Shown: positions 36,301 through 48,932 of the stretch, piece by piece | Position numbering within the stretch: the first letter of the stretch is position 1 | Layout of the letters: every line of letters starts with the position of its first letter | Assembly: GCA_014281115.1 (NCBI GenBank) | Contig: JACONQ010000004.1 | Span: 2,542,001 to 2,606,000 of the forward strand | DNA: 64,000 nucleotides | Direction of reading: 5' to 3' | From: Laburnicola sp. R22_1 | Taxonomy: Eukaryota > Ascomycota > Dothideomycetes > Pleosporales > Didymosphaeriaceae | Translations under genes and position numbers: made by a program | The notes under the pieces: model-generated | The model's input: the letters and a program-made list of their open reading frames with translations, nothing else | Told to the model about the DNA's origin: nothing | Database searches by the model: none

Positions 36301-36900
36301 TTTATAAAAGCCTAAAATAGGTGTAAGCTAAGCAAGTAGAGTACGCAGATAATAGACGCTAACTCTTAACTAATTTTAATATTAGAGATAAGGTAATAGT
36401 TAATTTCTATTATATGCGCACTACTCATTCTAGTTAATTATTAGACTATAAGAATTATAGACTATTTACTATTATTAAATTTATTAATAAGATAGCGTAC
36501 TATATTAATTTACTACTAAGCATCTGTATATATAACGTCTTTTATCTATAGCTATTACATCTATATAAAGATAAGTCTCTTAATAGATAACAGCCTATTC
36601 CTAAAAGACCTATTAACATCTTAGATTCTAATGTATAAGACAACTCTAACTATAATGTTAAAGAAATACTAGACGTTAGAGTTAATTATAATCTTTATGA
36701 TTTACTAATATAAAACTAGAAAAGCCTATTAAAATATATGGTTAAGTAGAAGAATTATTTACTAGGACCTAATAACCTATTCTAGGAGTCATATATAAAC
36801 CTTATTACTTTATCTAACCTAGTAGTAGACTAGTATAAATGTTACCTATCTATCCCTTTATACTAAAAGTTTACCATACTAATAGAAAAATAGGACATAT
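33317..36900 (+). pseudogene. G2 Pol: reverse transcriptase, RNase H, integrase, chromodomain
   Basis: Plus strand. Reverse transcriptase about 33400-33900 with KKYIDKMLEKGFI, VIKKLDKGL.ICVNY (family KPDGSLRFCVDYR), YIIMPFRLCNTLGTF (family MPFGLCNAPATF) and the active-site box YLDNILIYS at about 33860-33887, one Asp changed to Asn. RNase H follows to about 35400, interrupted by S1 copy d. Integrase about 35640-36300 includes NQGAQFTFYF (family DxGxQFTSxF) and a DNQVLLLPIVKFVAN block. At 36655-36850 a chromodomain reads KEILDVRVN...YMVKWKNYLLGPNN (family EEILDxR...YLVKWKGYxxxxN). Many stops; dead. Confidence 0.88.
34781..34897 (-). mobile_element. S1 retroposon, truncated copy d
   Basis: 117 bp inside G2 RNase H, flanked by AGTAGTATATATA (34768-34780) and AGTAATATATATA (34898-34910), 12 of 13 identical. 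Confidence 0.85.
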
Positions 36901-37112
36901 TACTATTAAGAATAAGCAAACTATCTACCCTCTAATAATTAAGTAAATATATAGGTAGTAAGTATTTATGTCCTCCCCTATAAATGTAAGTTATAATATG
37001 TAGAAAGAATGCCTTTACTATTTATATTACTAGTGGCAATTATCTATTGCGCGATAGTTACGTCCTTAAGTAATATAGCCTAGGACGTTAGTATAGTATG
37101 TATAGTAGTTAA

Positions 37113-37232
37113 GTACTTATATATTAAAAATTACTTATATATTAAAATTACTTATATATTAAAAATTACTTATATATTAAAAATTACTTATATATTAAAA
37201 ATTACTTATATATTAGAGATTACCTATATAAT
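37113..37232. repeat. 17-bp tandem repeat in G2 3' untranslated region
   Basis: About seven copies of AATTACTTATATATTAA, nearly perfect, between the chromodomain ORF and the polypurine tract. Confidence 0.85.
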
Positions 37233-37645
37233 AGAAACTATAAGATTAAGCCTAATAATAGTAAGTACGCCTGGCAATAGTAATTGTGCTTAATAATAGT
37301 ACTTACTATATATGCACACGCTAATAATACTACATATAAATAAGAATTTAAAAGTTATAATTTATAAGTTATAGTTATAAGTTATAATTATATAATATAT
37401 AGATAAAATAATTAATAACTTAGCCTTGCAACTCTCTAAATTACTAAGAAACACTAGGTTACACTGTGGTGCTATTATACTAACCTAGTATATAATCTTA
37501 GCAATATGCCTAATAGATAATAAAATTAGCCATAGATGTTACGCATATTAGAAACCTAGGTATAAGGTAATAATTTAGGAACTAAGATGCTAGAGGTATT
37601 AGGTTAGCATAATATTGTTATAAGAGTAATAGAACTGCTTTTTTT

Positions 37646-37666
37646 AGAGGGGGGGGGGAGGAGTAG
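37646..37666 (+). promoter_or_regulatory. G2 polypurine tract
   Basis: AGAGG followed by a long G run and AGGAGTAG directly before the 3' LTR: the plus-strand primer site. Purine runs contain no CpA on either strand, which explains its survival. Confidence 0.85.
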
Positions 37667-37880
37667 TATAATAGATTAATGCCTATAGGTGCTGCAGCCC
37701 TAAGATAGGCTAGAGATAACGCCTTATTTTTAGCACTAGCCCTAACTAGGCCTAGTCTCCTAGTGCCTACCGCGCGCCCACTATATAGTAGGCGTAGGTA
37801 ATTACTAGAGTCTCTATATAGTATCTTACCTATAGAGTTTAATTAACTATTATTTTAACTCTAATTATTAATTTCTTATA
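37667..37880 (+). repeat. G2 3' LTR
   Basis: 214 bp, aligned with 28511-28720 with mostly transition differences; followed by GTTC. Confidence 0.88.
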
Positions 37881-37884
37881 GTTC

Positions 37885-38287
37885 TATTTTATCTATAAAA
37901 TAGTTGTCTATAGAAGTCTAGTATACTTAACTATTTAAGAGGTAATTTTTATATATCTAGTAGGTTAGTAGCTAATCTAGTTCGTAAAAAAACTATTAGG
38001 TTTAATTCTAGTTCTAATAGCGATTACTTTTAGTAAGTAATAGAATTTAGTAGGAGATATACAATATAAAAGATAAGATGTTTATTAATTATTTCTAGTA
38101 CGCTACAAAAGTGTTATATAGATTTGTAAGATTCTTTTAGCTATTATTACTATTATTACTATTAAGTTAGCTTATTTAAGTAAGTATACTGCGTAAGTAG
38201 TGTGTAAGTATAGATGACTAATAATAGTAGTAGTAATAAGCTAGATGTGCTATATATAGTACAAGTAAACCTTATATAGGTTAGAAG
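37885..38287. other. Unclassified decayed sequence right of G2
   Basis: Continuation of the sequence G2 inserted into (28076-28510). Contains short ATT runs near 38140. No gene seen. Confidence 0.5.
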
Positions 38288-38580
38288 CCTTCTTCCCCAG
38301 TGTTAATTTGTGATGTTACGTGATTTCGGGCCGGCTATTTAATTAACTACTGTGTTACGTAGTTAATAATTTCTTTAATAATAATAATTATAATAGTATT
38401 AACTACTATTAATAATACTACTATAAAGAAAGTTAATAATAAAATTATTATTATGTTATATATATTCTGTTACTACTACTATATACTAGGTACTAGGTTT
38501 TAGTGTCTTTTATTTTACTTTTCTTTGTATATAGTGCAAGCTTAACCTTAGTTAGAATCTCTACATAATAAGAATATTTA
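38288..38580 (+). mobile_element. S2 retroposon copy b, internally deleted
   Basis: 293 bp holding both family ends (GTTAATTTGTGATGTTACGT at left, GAATCTCTAC near right) with the coding-size middle missing. Flanks ATATAGGTTAGAAG and ATATAGATTAAAAA agree except for three G/A differences. Confidence 0.78.
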
Positions 38581-38594
38581 ATATAGATTAAAAA

Positions 38595-40287
38595 CTTATA
38601 AAGTATAGAGAGGGTGCAAGTAAATTTAAACTATTATTGTATTATTAGGCAGTATTTAAGGTTAGCCTTTAATTAAAATTAGGTGCTATATAGAGTATAT
38701 AATAATCTTCTATCTTAATCTACTTTAACCTTAAACTAAAAAAAGGTTTAAAAAGATATTTGGCAAGCCGACGATCTTTATATAAGAATAATATAGTCTA
38801 AGTAGTAATAGACAAATTAAATACGGCTTCTAGCTAGTATATAAATATACTATAGGCGCCTCTTACACGCTACTCTATATACCTTTAAGTAATATTCTTA
38901 TCTTTAGGATTAATTATATAAAGGCCTTTTACTTAACTTTTTTATATAAGAACTATAGTATTATATATAAGCTAAATCCTTTTACTATTAAACTTAATAG
39001 GCTAATCCTTAGTAACGATAGTCTTATTCTTTATATAAAAGACTTCTTTTTAAGGTCTTCTTATTCTCTTTATGCAAAGTTCTTATTAATAATACTAAAG
39101 GTATTATTTATCTATAGGCTAGTAATCTTAAAGGTGTGCTCCTCTTTATTAGTAATAAGTAGATATATGTTATATAATAAAGTCTTTATACTAGGTTTCT
39201 CTTTATAGTAGTTATAGTAGGTTTGAACTAGTAAACACCTAATTTAGCTACACTATAGAGTGGTTATATAATATAAAAGATTTTATCTTATAAAAAGTTT
39301 ATATGTAGTCTCTTAGGTAGTCTAATATAAAGCGTGTAATTTAGCTTATTAGTAAACTAAATATAGGCCTAAGTAATATTTCTTAGCTTAAAATATATCC
39401 TATATATTGCCTAAAGGCTTACTCCTAATAGAAGAAATAGTTGCTAGCTTATTCCTTAAATAGTAGGTATTTAAGTAAGGATCTTATCCTTTTTTTATTA
39501 GAGTAGCTAGTAAATATAAGGCAGAATTTCTTATCTAATTAAGTAGTCTTGCCTTTTACTTCTTATATAAGGTAAAGATTAAAGATTCTACTCTTATACG
39601 TAAATAAGTTAAAGAAAAAAATCTTAAATATACTATTAGTAATAAAAGTGTCTATTTCTATATAATCTAATTCTTTAAAAAGTGCTTTAGGTGTTATAAT
39701 TATACTTTTATATAGAGTTTTAGAAATAGTTCCTAATTACTTATCTTCTTCTAAATAAGGAAGGCAGTATCCTTTTTTAGGCAGCCTTTCTTTCTTTTCT
39801 TTAGAGAATTATTTTATATAGGGGCAATATTATATACTTTATATAATAGTAAGAGAGTATAATCTTTTTATAATAGTATAGTTTAATCTATATATAGTAA
39901 AACTTTACTAAACTATTCTCTAGATTAAGGATTATATCTTTATCCTTAATACCCTTAATTTTATATAGACCTATTTATCTATCTTTCTTTCTTTAGACTA
40001 TAACATTAAATCTAAGTAGGAGTTTAAGGACTTTGTATATAGCTAATAGACTATTATAGGTATTTAGCGCATAATTAATATTAGTCTTATCTCTTTTCTT
40101 TTATAGTATTTTTATTACCTTTTTTATAGTATTTATGTATATAATAATAATAAGTAATAAAGAAGAGTCTATACTAATTCTAGAATATACACTAAAAACT
40201 AGCAGTATAGGTATAAGGCTATTTAGGCCTATAGTATTATTAATAGCTTTAATAGTTTTTAGTTTAACCTTAAAAATATTAAAGGAT
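38595..40287 (-). other. Unclassified decayed block, long RIP-readable minus frame
   Basis: The minus strand reads as a hydrophilic protein for several hundred codons with TAA/TAG tolerated (legible: KALFKELDYIEIDTFI, YLLATLIKKGQDPYLNTYYL, RSKPLGNIQDIFQAKKYY). I do not recognise it; tyrosine-recombinase-like proteins were considered but no R..H..R..Y set was confirmed. Confidence 0.4.
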
Positions 40288-40300
40288 TTATAAAGAGGTA

Positions 40301-41725
<1,425 letters not shown>

Positions 41726-41738
41726 TTATAAAGAAGTA

Positions 41739-42295
41739 TATAAAAATACTTAATTTTCCTATTACCTAATATACTTTTATAAGTATTTGCCTATAGGTTA
41801 TATTAGTAATCTTTACATAGTTTTTAAACTTATTTAATATAAAGTTTGTACCCAGGTTATATATAATATAGTTAGATAGATTTTAGTAAATATTAATCTA
41901 GTATCTATAGAGGGCTTTCTACGCATTTTATATAGATATTAATTTAAAAAAATTGTAGCTTAAAATAATGTATCTGTATTTATAATATATAGTATTTATT
42001 TAGTTCTAATATATATAATATTAATAATAATCTTATAGTTAAAGTAGGTATTATCCTTAATAATAAACTTAAAGCAACGTGGGACTTACTTATATAATTA
42101 GTAGTAGTAGTAAAACTTTTAGATTTTGTTTAGTAGAGTAGATAGCTAGTATTAGTAAGTATTTTTAAAGTCTTTTTATATAGAAATATCTAAATTATTA
42201 ATAAAGGCAGCGAAGTTCTTATTTAGTAAAGAAAGATACACTTTTTTTACTAATATTAAAAAAGAATATCTCTATTTATATATAATAGATATAGT
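41739..42295. other. Unclassified AT-rich spacer between inverted S2 copies
   Basis: About 560 bp of decayed sequence with no readable domain or repeat match within the window. Confidence 0.5.
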
Positions 42296-42304
42296 TATAC
42301 TATT

Positions 42305-42423
42305 TTTTTAATTCCTTTTTATTAACACTACCTTAAAACGCTTTTCTGTGTTAATAATAGTAGGAGAGATAACTGCTATTATTATAATATTTTTATTAGA
42401 AACCCTCCTAGTTGTAAAAAAAC
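42305..42423 (+). mobile_element. S1 retroposon, truncated copy e
   Basis: About 119 bp ending CTAGTTGTAAAAAAAC, between TATACTATT at 42296-42304 and 42424-42432. S2 copy d is inserted immediately after it. Confidence 0.8.
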
Positions 42424-42439
42424 TATACTATTCTTTTAT

Positions 42440-43678
42440 TTCTTCTCTAGGGTTAATTTGTAACATTACGTAATTCTAGACTAGCTATTTAGCTAACTAC
42501 TATATTATGTAATTAATAATTTCTTTAATAATAATTTTTGCTACAATAATAATAATAATTATAATAATGACTAACCTAACTATTTTATTTAACTTTCTCC
42601 CTATAGTAGATTTCTCCTTATAACTAGCGAGCTATATATTGCTAACTAGGACCTTACTATTACCGTCTATTTTTTCTATGCTCTTACTACTACTACTTAT
42701 CTTTACCCTTATTACTTATAGTCCTTTACCTTAATAGTAGCTTAAATAATTACTACTATCTTAATAAGCTTCTTATACTACTAGTTTACCTTTAGCGTCT
42801 TATATATTATAATAAACTTTTTCTTTTCTTTACTTTAGTCCTCGCCTTTATAGTTTTTAGTACTTTTATTTTTAGTTATATTTTTAAGCTTTTATAGTAT
42901 AATCTCTATATTATATTATTATTATGTTATAAAGGCTGTGTTTTTGCTAATATCTAAGTATTAAAGAAGTGCTTTACACTCTAAGATCTAAAGATATAAG
43001 GCATAGCACATTAGCCTAAAGATATTACTAATAGGGTACTTAAAGATAAGCTTTAGAGGCCTTTTTAATAATTCTTTTAGTTATATAAGGTTGCTAAATC
43101 TCTAGAGATTATTCTTAACTTTGCCTACTTTGCCTAGCTAGTTGTTTATATCCTAATTAAATTTAATAATAGCTATATTACTATAAGTATTAGATATAGA
43201 TATAATATTAGGTTACTAGAAAGTTATTATGTTATTAGATATAATAATTAAAGAGATAAAGACTTAGTATTCTAGGTATTTTTAATATTATAAGAGGTAG
43301 ACTTTATACGCTATGTATATAGTAAACTATAGTTACACTACTACTAGATTGTAAGTGTAATAACTAAACTATAGTTAAGCGTCTTATTGCCTATACTACT
43401 TTTGTAGTTATAACTTTATAGTTTACTATAGCTTTCTAATAGTCTACTAGTTAAGAGATAATATATAACTTAGTTATACGAGATAGTAGACTATTTATTA
43501 ACTATTATTAATAATACTACTATAAAGAAAGTTAATAATATATTATTATTATTTTGTGTATATTTTGTTACTACTACTATATACTAGGTACTAAGTTTTA
43601 GTGCCTTTTATTTTACTTCACTCTATGTGTAGTGCGAACTTAACCTTAGTTAGAATCTCTATATAATAAAGATCTTTA
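42440..43678 (+). mobile_element. S2 retroposon, full-length copy d
   Basis: 1,239 bp between ATACTATTCTTTTAT (42425-42439) and ATACTATCCTTTTAT (43679-43693), 14 of 15 identical. It is an inverted copy of 40301-41725; the two form a long imperfect palindrome. The minus strand carries the counterpart of the decayed frame in copy c. Confidence 0.85.
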
Positions 43679-43782
43679 ATACTATCCTTTTATATAATAA
43701 TGTTAAAAATATTATTAAAGTAAGTATTTAGCTAATTAGTATTTACTAGTAATAGTAGAAATAGTGTTAGAGTATTTAGAAT

Positions 43783-44194
43783 TAGGCTGGTAAATAGGTT
43801 CGGGGTACCTAGATTAGATATAGGGTTGGGTTAGGGTTGCATAGACTATAGGTATAGGTTAGATTAAGTCGTATAGACTTTAGGTTAGGTTAGGTTAATT
43901 ATATAAGACCCTAAACCTAATCTAACCTAACCTAACCTAACCTAACCTAATCTAATTATATAAGATCCTAGCTTAATTCAACTTAGTTTAATATTATTTA
44001 AAATATATTTTTAATTAATTATAATAGCTATTTATTAAAGACTAGATAGGTACCCTAGAGTTAGATTAGGATTAGAGTCTTATATAAGTAGGATTAGATT
44101 AGAGTTAGAGTTTTACATAATCTAATCTAACTCTAACCTAATTCTACTTACGTAAGACTCTAACCCTAACCTAACCTATACCTATTTGCCAGTC
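43783..44194. mobile_element. Inverted-repeat element built of telomere-like TTAGG/TTAGGG motifs
   Basis: 412 bp between identical 10-bp repeats TATTTAGAAT (43773-43782 and 44195-44204). Ends are inverted (CTGGTAAATAGGT and CTGGCAAATAGGT). The two arms hold GGTTAGG/CCTAACC arrays in opposite directions, e.g. five CCTAA units near 43920-43950. A 9-10 bp duplication is typical of MULE-type elements; no transposase is present. Confidence 0.72.
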
Positions 44195-44243
44195 TATTTA
44201 GAATATAGTAAGTAACTATTCTTATTAGATTTATAATTTGTAT

Positions 44244-44343
44244 TCTTTTTAATTACTAAGTAGGGGGCTCTGCTTTGGTTATTATATTATTTGAGATAAA
44301 AGCCTTTATTATGCTACCCCTAGATAGTTAATTTAACGCTATA
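44244..44343 (-). mobile_element. S3 retroposon, copy c
   Basis: 100 bp between perfect 12-bp duplications TATAATTTGTAT (44232-44243 and 44344-44355). Confidence 0.88.
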
Positions 44344-44355
44344 TATAATTTGTAT

Positions 44356-45379
44356 AGTTCTTAGAAATTCTTATATGTTCTAACCTTTAAAGCTAATATT
44401 AGTATTGTTAGGTATCTAATTAATTTTTATATAGGAGTTCTTTTATATATATACCTCTAGCTATATCTTACTAATAGTAAAAATTCTTACTATATTTATA
44501 TTCTATAGTTTACTTTAGTATATTATATAATATTAATTCTTAAGGATAAACTATTCTACACACTTCTTTAGTTTTATCTTATTAGGAAGAATAATATTGC
44601 AGACCTTTTAGTATATAGTATAACACTATAAGGGAAAGCTATAGATGTGCTAAAAACGGATTAAAAAAGGTAAAGCAGCTTAGAGATAGATTAGGCTAGG
44701 AACTATTTATTATAACTATTTATTAGCATATACAAATTAGCCCCTTACACTAGAGGTAGTTAATAATATAACGCGCGATTGCCTGCGTATATATAATATA
44801 GGCGAGCAAGTTAGAGTATTGTTGTTATAGGGTTAGTTGTCTTAGAAGCTAGGGGGAGACGTTAGAAAAACTTTAACGTACTCTAGTCCTAGGGCTTAGC
44901 GCTTACACATAACATTACGTAATATTATATTATATAGGCGCTAGTAACGCAATAGAAAAACGCAGTAATTAAATATAGTATGGCTACTTAAAAACTAAAT
45001 AAGTAGAGGCAGTTTATACCTCTGCCTAGGAGGGTAGTTTTATTTTATAGATATATTCGCTAGTTATATAGTAAAGATAGGTAATAGTAGTTAGGTAAAA
45101 TACTAAATTATTACTATTCTTATTATCTTTACTCTACTTCTCCTCTTTGTATAAAATAGATTCCTTATTATTATAGCCTTTAAATTCTTAGATATAGGAC
45201 TAAATAGCTTTATATAAAGGCGTTTTATTATTATACTTTTTATAGAAAGTAATATACTACCTTATTTTATAGATACACTTCTTATGTAGATAGTTTAAAG
45301 ACTAATAACCTTTTTTATAGTATATAAAATACTTCTTTAGTCTTATATAAGTATTATTTAATTAGTATCTAAATTGCAA
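44356..45379. other. Unclassified decayed block
   Basis: About 1 kb. The plus strand near 44620-44800 is readable with TAA/TAG tolerated (legible GKAIDVLKTD), but no domain is recognised. It continues after S1 copy f at about 46543. Confidence 0.4.
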
Positions 45380-45391
45380 TAATAATAGTAT

Positions 45392-46530
45392 GGTTATTTT
45401 TATTTTTACGACTAAGGGGTTTCTAATAAATTTTTATAATAATAGTAGATATCCCTCCTACTATTATATATATAGAAAAGCGTTTTAAGATGTTAATAAG
45501 AAGGGTTAGCGCGTTATAAGTAAGCTTAGCAGGCTTAGCGCGCCTACTCTAACTAAAAAAAAATCTATATACAAAACTATATGTAAGGCTATATTACTAT
45601 ATTATAGTTTAAAGTAAGGAAGATATAAAATAGCGCTAGCGCTATAACTAGTATAACACTATAACTATCTCCCTCTATTATTATTTTTAAAGATTGCTAG
45701 AAGTAATAGCTATTATATTCGTAGGTTTATGCTACTTATAAGTAATATATGCTAGGTGGAAGCTTACACACTGTAGGTATACTAACGCTCTATCTTTATA
45801 TTAAAATTAACCTTAAGAAGACTTCTACTACTCTATTTTCTACTATTTTTCTAAGTTCTAATACTAAAATTGCAGTTAATGCTGCCTAAAAGTATACTCT
45901 AATCTGTCTACTTAAGGTTACTAGGCCTATACTAGAGTACTACTTTATCTAAAAGATTATTAATAGGTTAAAGTAGAAGAAGGTATATCTTAGCCTATAT
46001 AAGGTAGTCCTAGTATACTAGTTAGGCTAGTAATAGATTAGTAACTATAGACGCTATAATAGATGTGTAGGGCTTCTACTATAGTTTCTTATATTACTGC
46101 TAGTTAGAAAGGCAGTAATAGAGGGCAAGATTAAGAGCAAGATTAAGGGGAAAGAAAAATAAAGATATTTATTAATAAGTTACTAGGAAAAAGAGTGTTG
46201 TGTAGATATATTAGATTTTTATAGTTATTATAGTATTAGATAAGTTTAACGCGTAAGCAGCGCAAATACTAATAATAGTAATAATAGAGATTAGTTTTCT
46301 ATATATACTTTAAGTAAATTTAATAACTATTAGAGTACTTATAAATAATAAGGGGCGAGTGTATAGTTTATAAACTATCCTTATATACTATTATTATAGT
46401 AGTAAAGACTTAGTACACTATATTTTTAGGCGCTAGACTAGAGCAGCCTTTCTATCCTAACCTACACAGACTCAAATTAGAAAAAAGAGAGTTAATAAGG
46501 GTAATTAATACTAAATAAATAATGCAACCT
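45392..46530 (-). mobile_element. S1 retroposon, full-length copy f
   Basis: About 1.14 kb, reverse complement of copy c over its whole length. Flanked by TAATAATAGTAT at 45380-45391 and 46531-46542. The homopolymer beside the constant end is shorter here than in other copies. Confidence 0.86.
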
Positions 46531-46630
46531 TAATAATAGTATAAATTATCTATAAAATCCTTATCTATAAGAAACTAGTAATCTGCCTTTTTATATAAAA
46601 AAGTTATATTTATAATTAGTATAGTATATA

Positions 46631-46728
46631 GCGTTAAATTAACTACCTAGAGGTAGCACGACAAAGGCTTTTATCTTAAATAATATGACAACAAAAGCAG
46701 AGCCCCTGCTTAGTAATTATAAAAATGC
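46631..46728 (+). mobile_element. S3 retroposon, copy d
   Basis: 98 bp between perfect 17-bp duplications AATTAGTATAGTATATA (46614-46630 and 46729-46745). A short (TA)n run follows to about 46760. Confidence 0.9.
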
Positions 46729-46764
46729 AATTAGTATAGTATATATATATATATATATATTAGT

Positions 46765-47832
46765 CGCATTTGTTTATTTAGTATTAATTACTCTTTTTAA
46801 CCCCTTTTTTAATTTAAGCCTGCGTAGGTTAGGATAAAAGGCCGCTCTAGTCTAGCGCCTAAAAATATAGTCTACTCCTAGTCTTTACTACTATAATAAT
46901 AGTTTATAAGGATAGTTTATAAACTATACACTTGCCTAATATCTATAAGTGCTCTAACACCTATTAAAAGTTACTTAAAGCGTGTATAGAAAACTAACTC
47001 TTACTCTATTATTAATAATTGCGCTGTATTTGCGCGCTACTATATAGCATACTTATACAACGCGCTTACTATTTAATACCATAATAACTATAAGAATCTA
47101 ACATATCTACCCAATGCTCTCCTTCCCTAATAACTTATTAATAAACACTTTTATCTTCTTTTTACTACTTTTAATTCTACTCTTATTTATCTCCTTTCTA
47201 ATATATAGTAATATAAGGTAATATAGGTATAGTAGGAAGTCTTTATATCTATTACTAGCCTAACTAGTATACTAAAACTACCTTATATAGAATAAAGTAT
47301 ACCTACTTCCTATTAATAATTTTGCAGATAGAGTAATACTCTAGTATAGATCTAGTAACTTTAAGTAAATAGATTATTAGCGTGTACTTTTAGGCGGCAT
47401 TAATAGTAGTATTAGTATTAGAGTCTAGAAAGATAGTAGGAAATAGGATAATAGTAGTAAAAGTCTCTTTAAGGTTAATTTTAATATAGAGATAGAGTAT
47501 TAGTGTACCTATAGTATATAAGCTCCTATTTAGTATATATTTTATAATAGCACAAATCTACTAATATAATAGCAATTACTAGTAATCTTTAGAAATAATA
47601 GTAGAGAAGATAATAGTTGCAGTATTATACTAGTTATAGTACTAGCGCTATTAATTTATCTTCCTCTCCCTAACTCTAAACTAGTATAGTAATATAGTCT
47701 TACGCATAGTTTTATATATAAATTTTTTTTAGTTAGAGTAGGCGCGCTAAGCCTACTAAGCTCGCTTAGCTCGCTTATAATATGCTAACTCCTTTTTATT
47801 AATACTATCTTAAAACGCTTTTTTATATTAAT
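46765..47832 (+). mobile_element. S1 retroposon copy g, right end lost
   Basis: Starts with the family's left end (GTCGCATTTGTTTATTTAG) just after a (TA)n run and aligns with copy c up to the TTAATAATAATAG block, where copy h begins. Confidence 0.8.
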
Positions 47833-48932
47833 AATAATAGAGTCGCATTATTTATTTAGTGTCAATTACCCTTTTTAACCACATTTTTTTTAATTTAAGC
47901 CTACGTAGGTTAGGATAAAAAGGCCGCTCTAGTCTAGCGCCTAAAACTATAGTCTACTAAGTCTTTACTAACATAATAATAGTTTATATATAAACTATAC
48001 ACACGACTTAGTATTATATATATTAAAGGGGAAGAATTTTTAGATGTTGTAAATATTATAAGAGGCAGACTTATATAATATACATATAGCAAACTATAGT
48101 TGCAACTATATGCTCCACTATAGCTCTCTAATAGTTTACTAGTTAAGAGATAATATATAACTTAGTTATGCTAGATAGTAGACTGTCTATTAACTACTAT
48201 TAATAATACTGTTATGTAGAACACTAATAATAAAATTATTATTATTTTGCGTATATTTTGTTACTACTACTATATGCTAGGTACTAGATTATAGTGTCTC
48301 CTATTTTACTCCTCTCTATGTATAGTGCGGACTTAACCTTAGTAAGAATCTCTACACAAAAAAGATCTTTAATATAAACTACATACTTACCCTACTATTT
48401 ATAAGCGCTCTAATAGCTATTAAATTTACTTAAAGCGTACAGAAAAAACTAACTCTTACTTTCTTACTATTATTAGCAACCACGCTACTTATGCGTTGCG
48501 CTTATCTAATACTATAATAACTATAAGAATTTAATATATCTACGTAACACTCTCCTCCCCTAGCAACTTATTAATAAATATCTTCTCTTACCCCTTAACC
48601 TTGCTCTTTATTGCCGCCATTCTAACCTATAATAATATAATAAACTATAGTAGAAACTCTATAACTTTATTATTGCGCCTCTAATTACTAATCTATTACT
48701 AGCCTAACTAGTACACTAGGACCGCCTTATATAGGCTAAAGTATACTTTCTACTTTAACCTATTAACAATCTTCTAGATAGAGTATTATTCTAGTGTAAA
48801 TTTAGCAACAGCGGCAAATAAACAGATTATTAGACCGTACTTTTAGGTAGCATTAACTGCAATATTAATATTAGGGCTTAAAAAGATAGTAGAAAATAGA
48901 GTAATAGTAAAAGCCTTATTAAGGTTAACTTT
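47833..48932 (+). mobile_element. S1 retroposon copy h, interrupted by S2 and truncated at right
   Basis: Starts GTCGCATTATTTATTTAG directly after copy g, so g and h stand head to tail. S2 copy e is inserted at about 48018-48362. The alignment to copy c stops near 48932 at GTTAACTTTA, where gypsy G3 sequence begins. Confidence 0.78.
48018..48362 (+). mobile_element. S2 retroposon, truncated copy e
   Basis: About 340 bp ending in the constant GAATCTCTACAC end, inserted in S1 copy h. The flanks repeat an ATAAACTRYRYAC-like stretch of the host S1, with transition differences, as target duplication. Ends approximate. Confidence 0.72.

Larger units (their letters stand above)
28511..37880 (+). 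mobile_element. G2: Ty3/gypsy chromovirus, RIP-decayed, with two S1 insertions
   Basis: Direct LTRs 28511-28720 and 37667-37880 (210 and 214 bp), flanked by GTTC (28507-28510, 37881-37884). A strong polypurine tract ending in a run of G lies at 37646-37666, just before the right LTR, fixing plus-strand orientation. Order: LTR, Gag, S1 insertion, reverse transcriptase, RNase H (with a second S1), integrase, chromodomain, 17-bp repeats, LTR. Without the insertions about 8.1 kb. Confidence 0.92.

Noticed and set aside
37113..37232. CRISPR-like array
   Set aside because: The 17-bp units are contiguous with no spacers, in fungal retrotransposon sequence.
43783..44194. True telomere or chromosome-end fusion
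   Set aside because: The arrays are short, face both ways, and lie between inverted ends with a 10-bp direct repeat, with transposon sequence on both sides.
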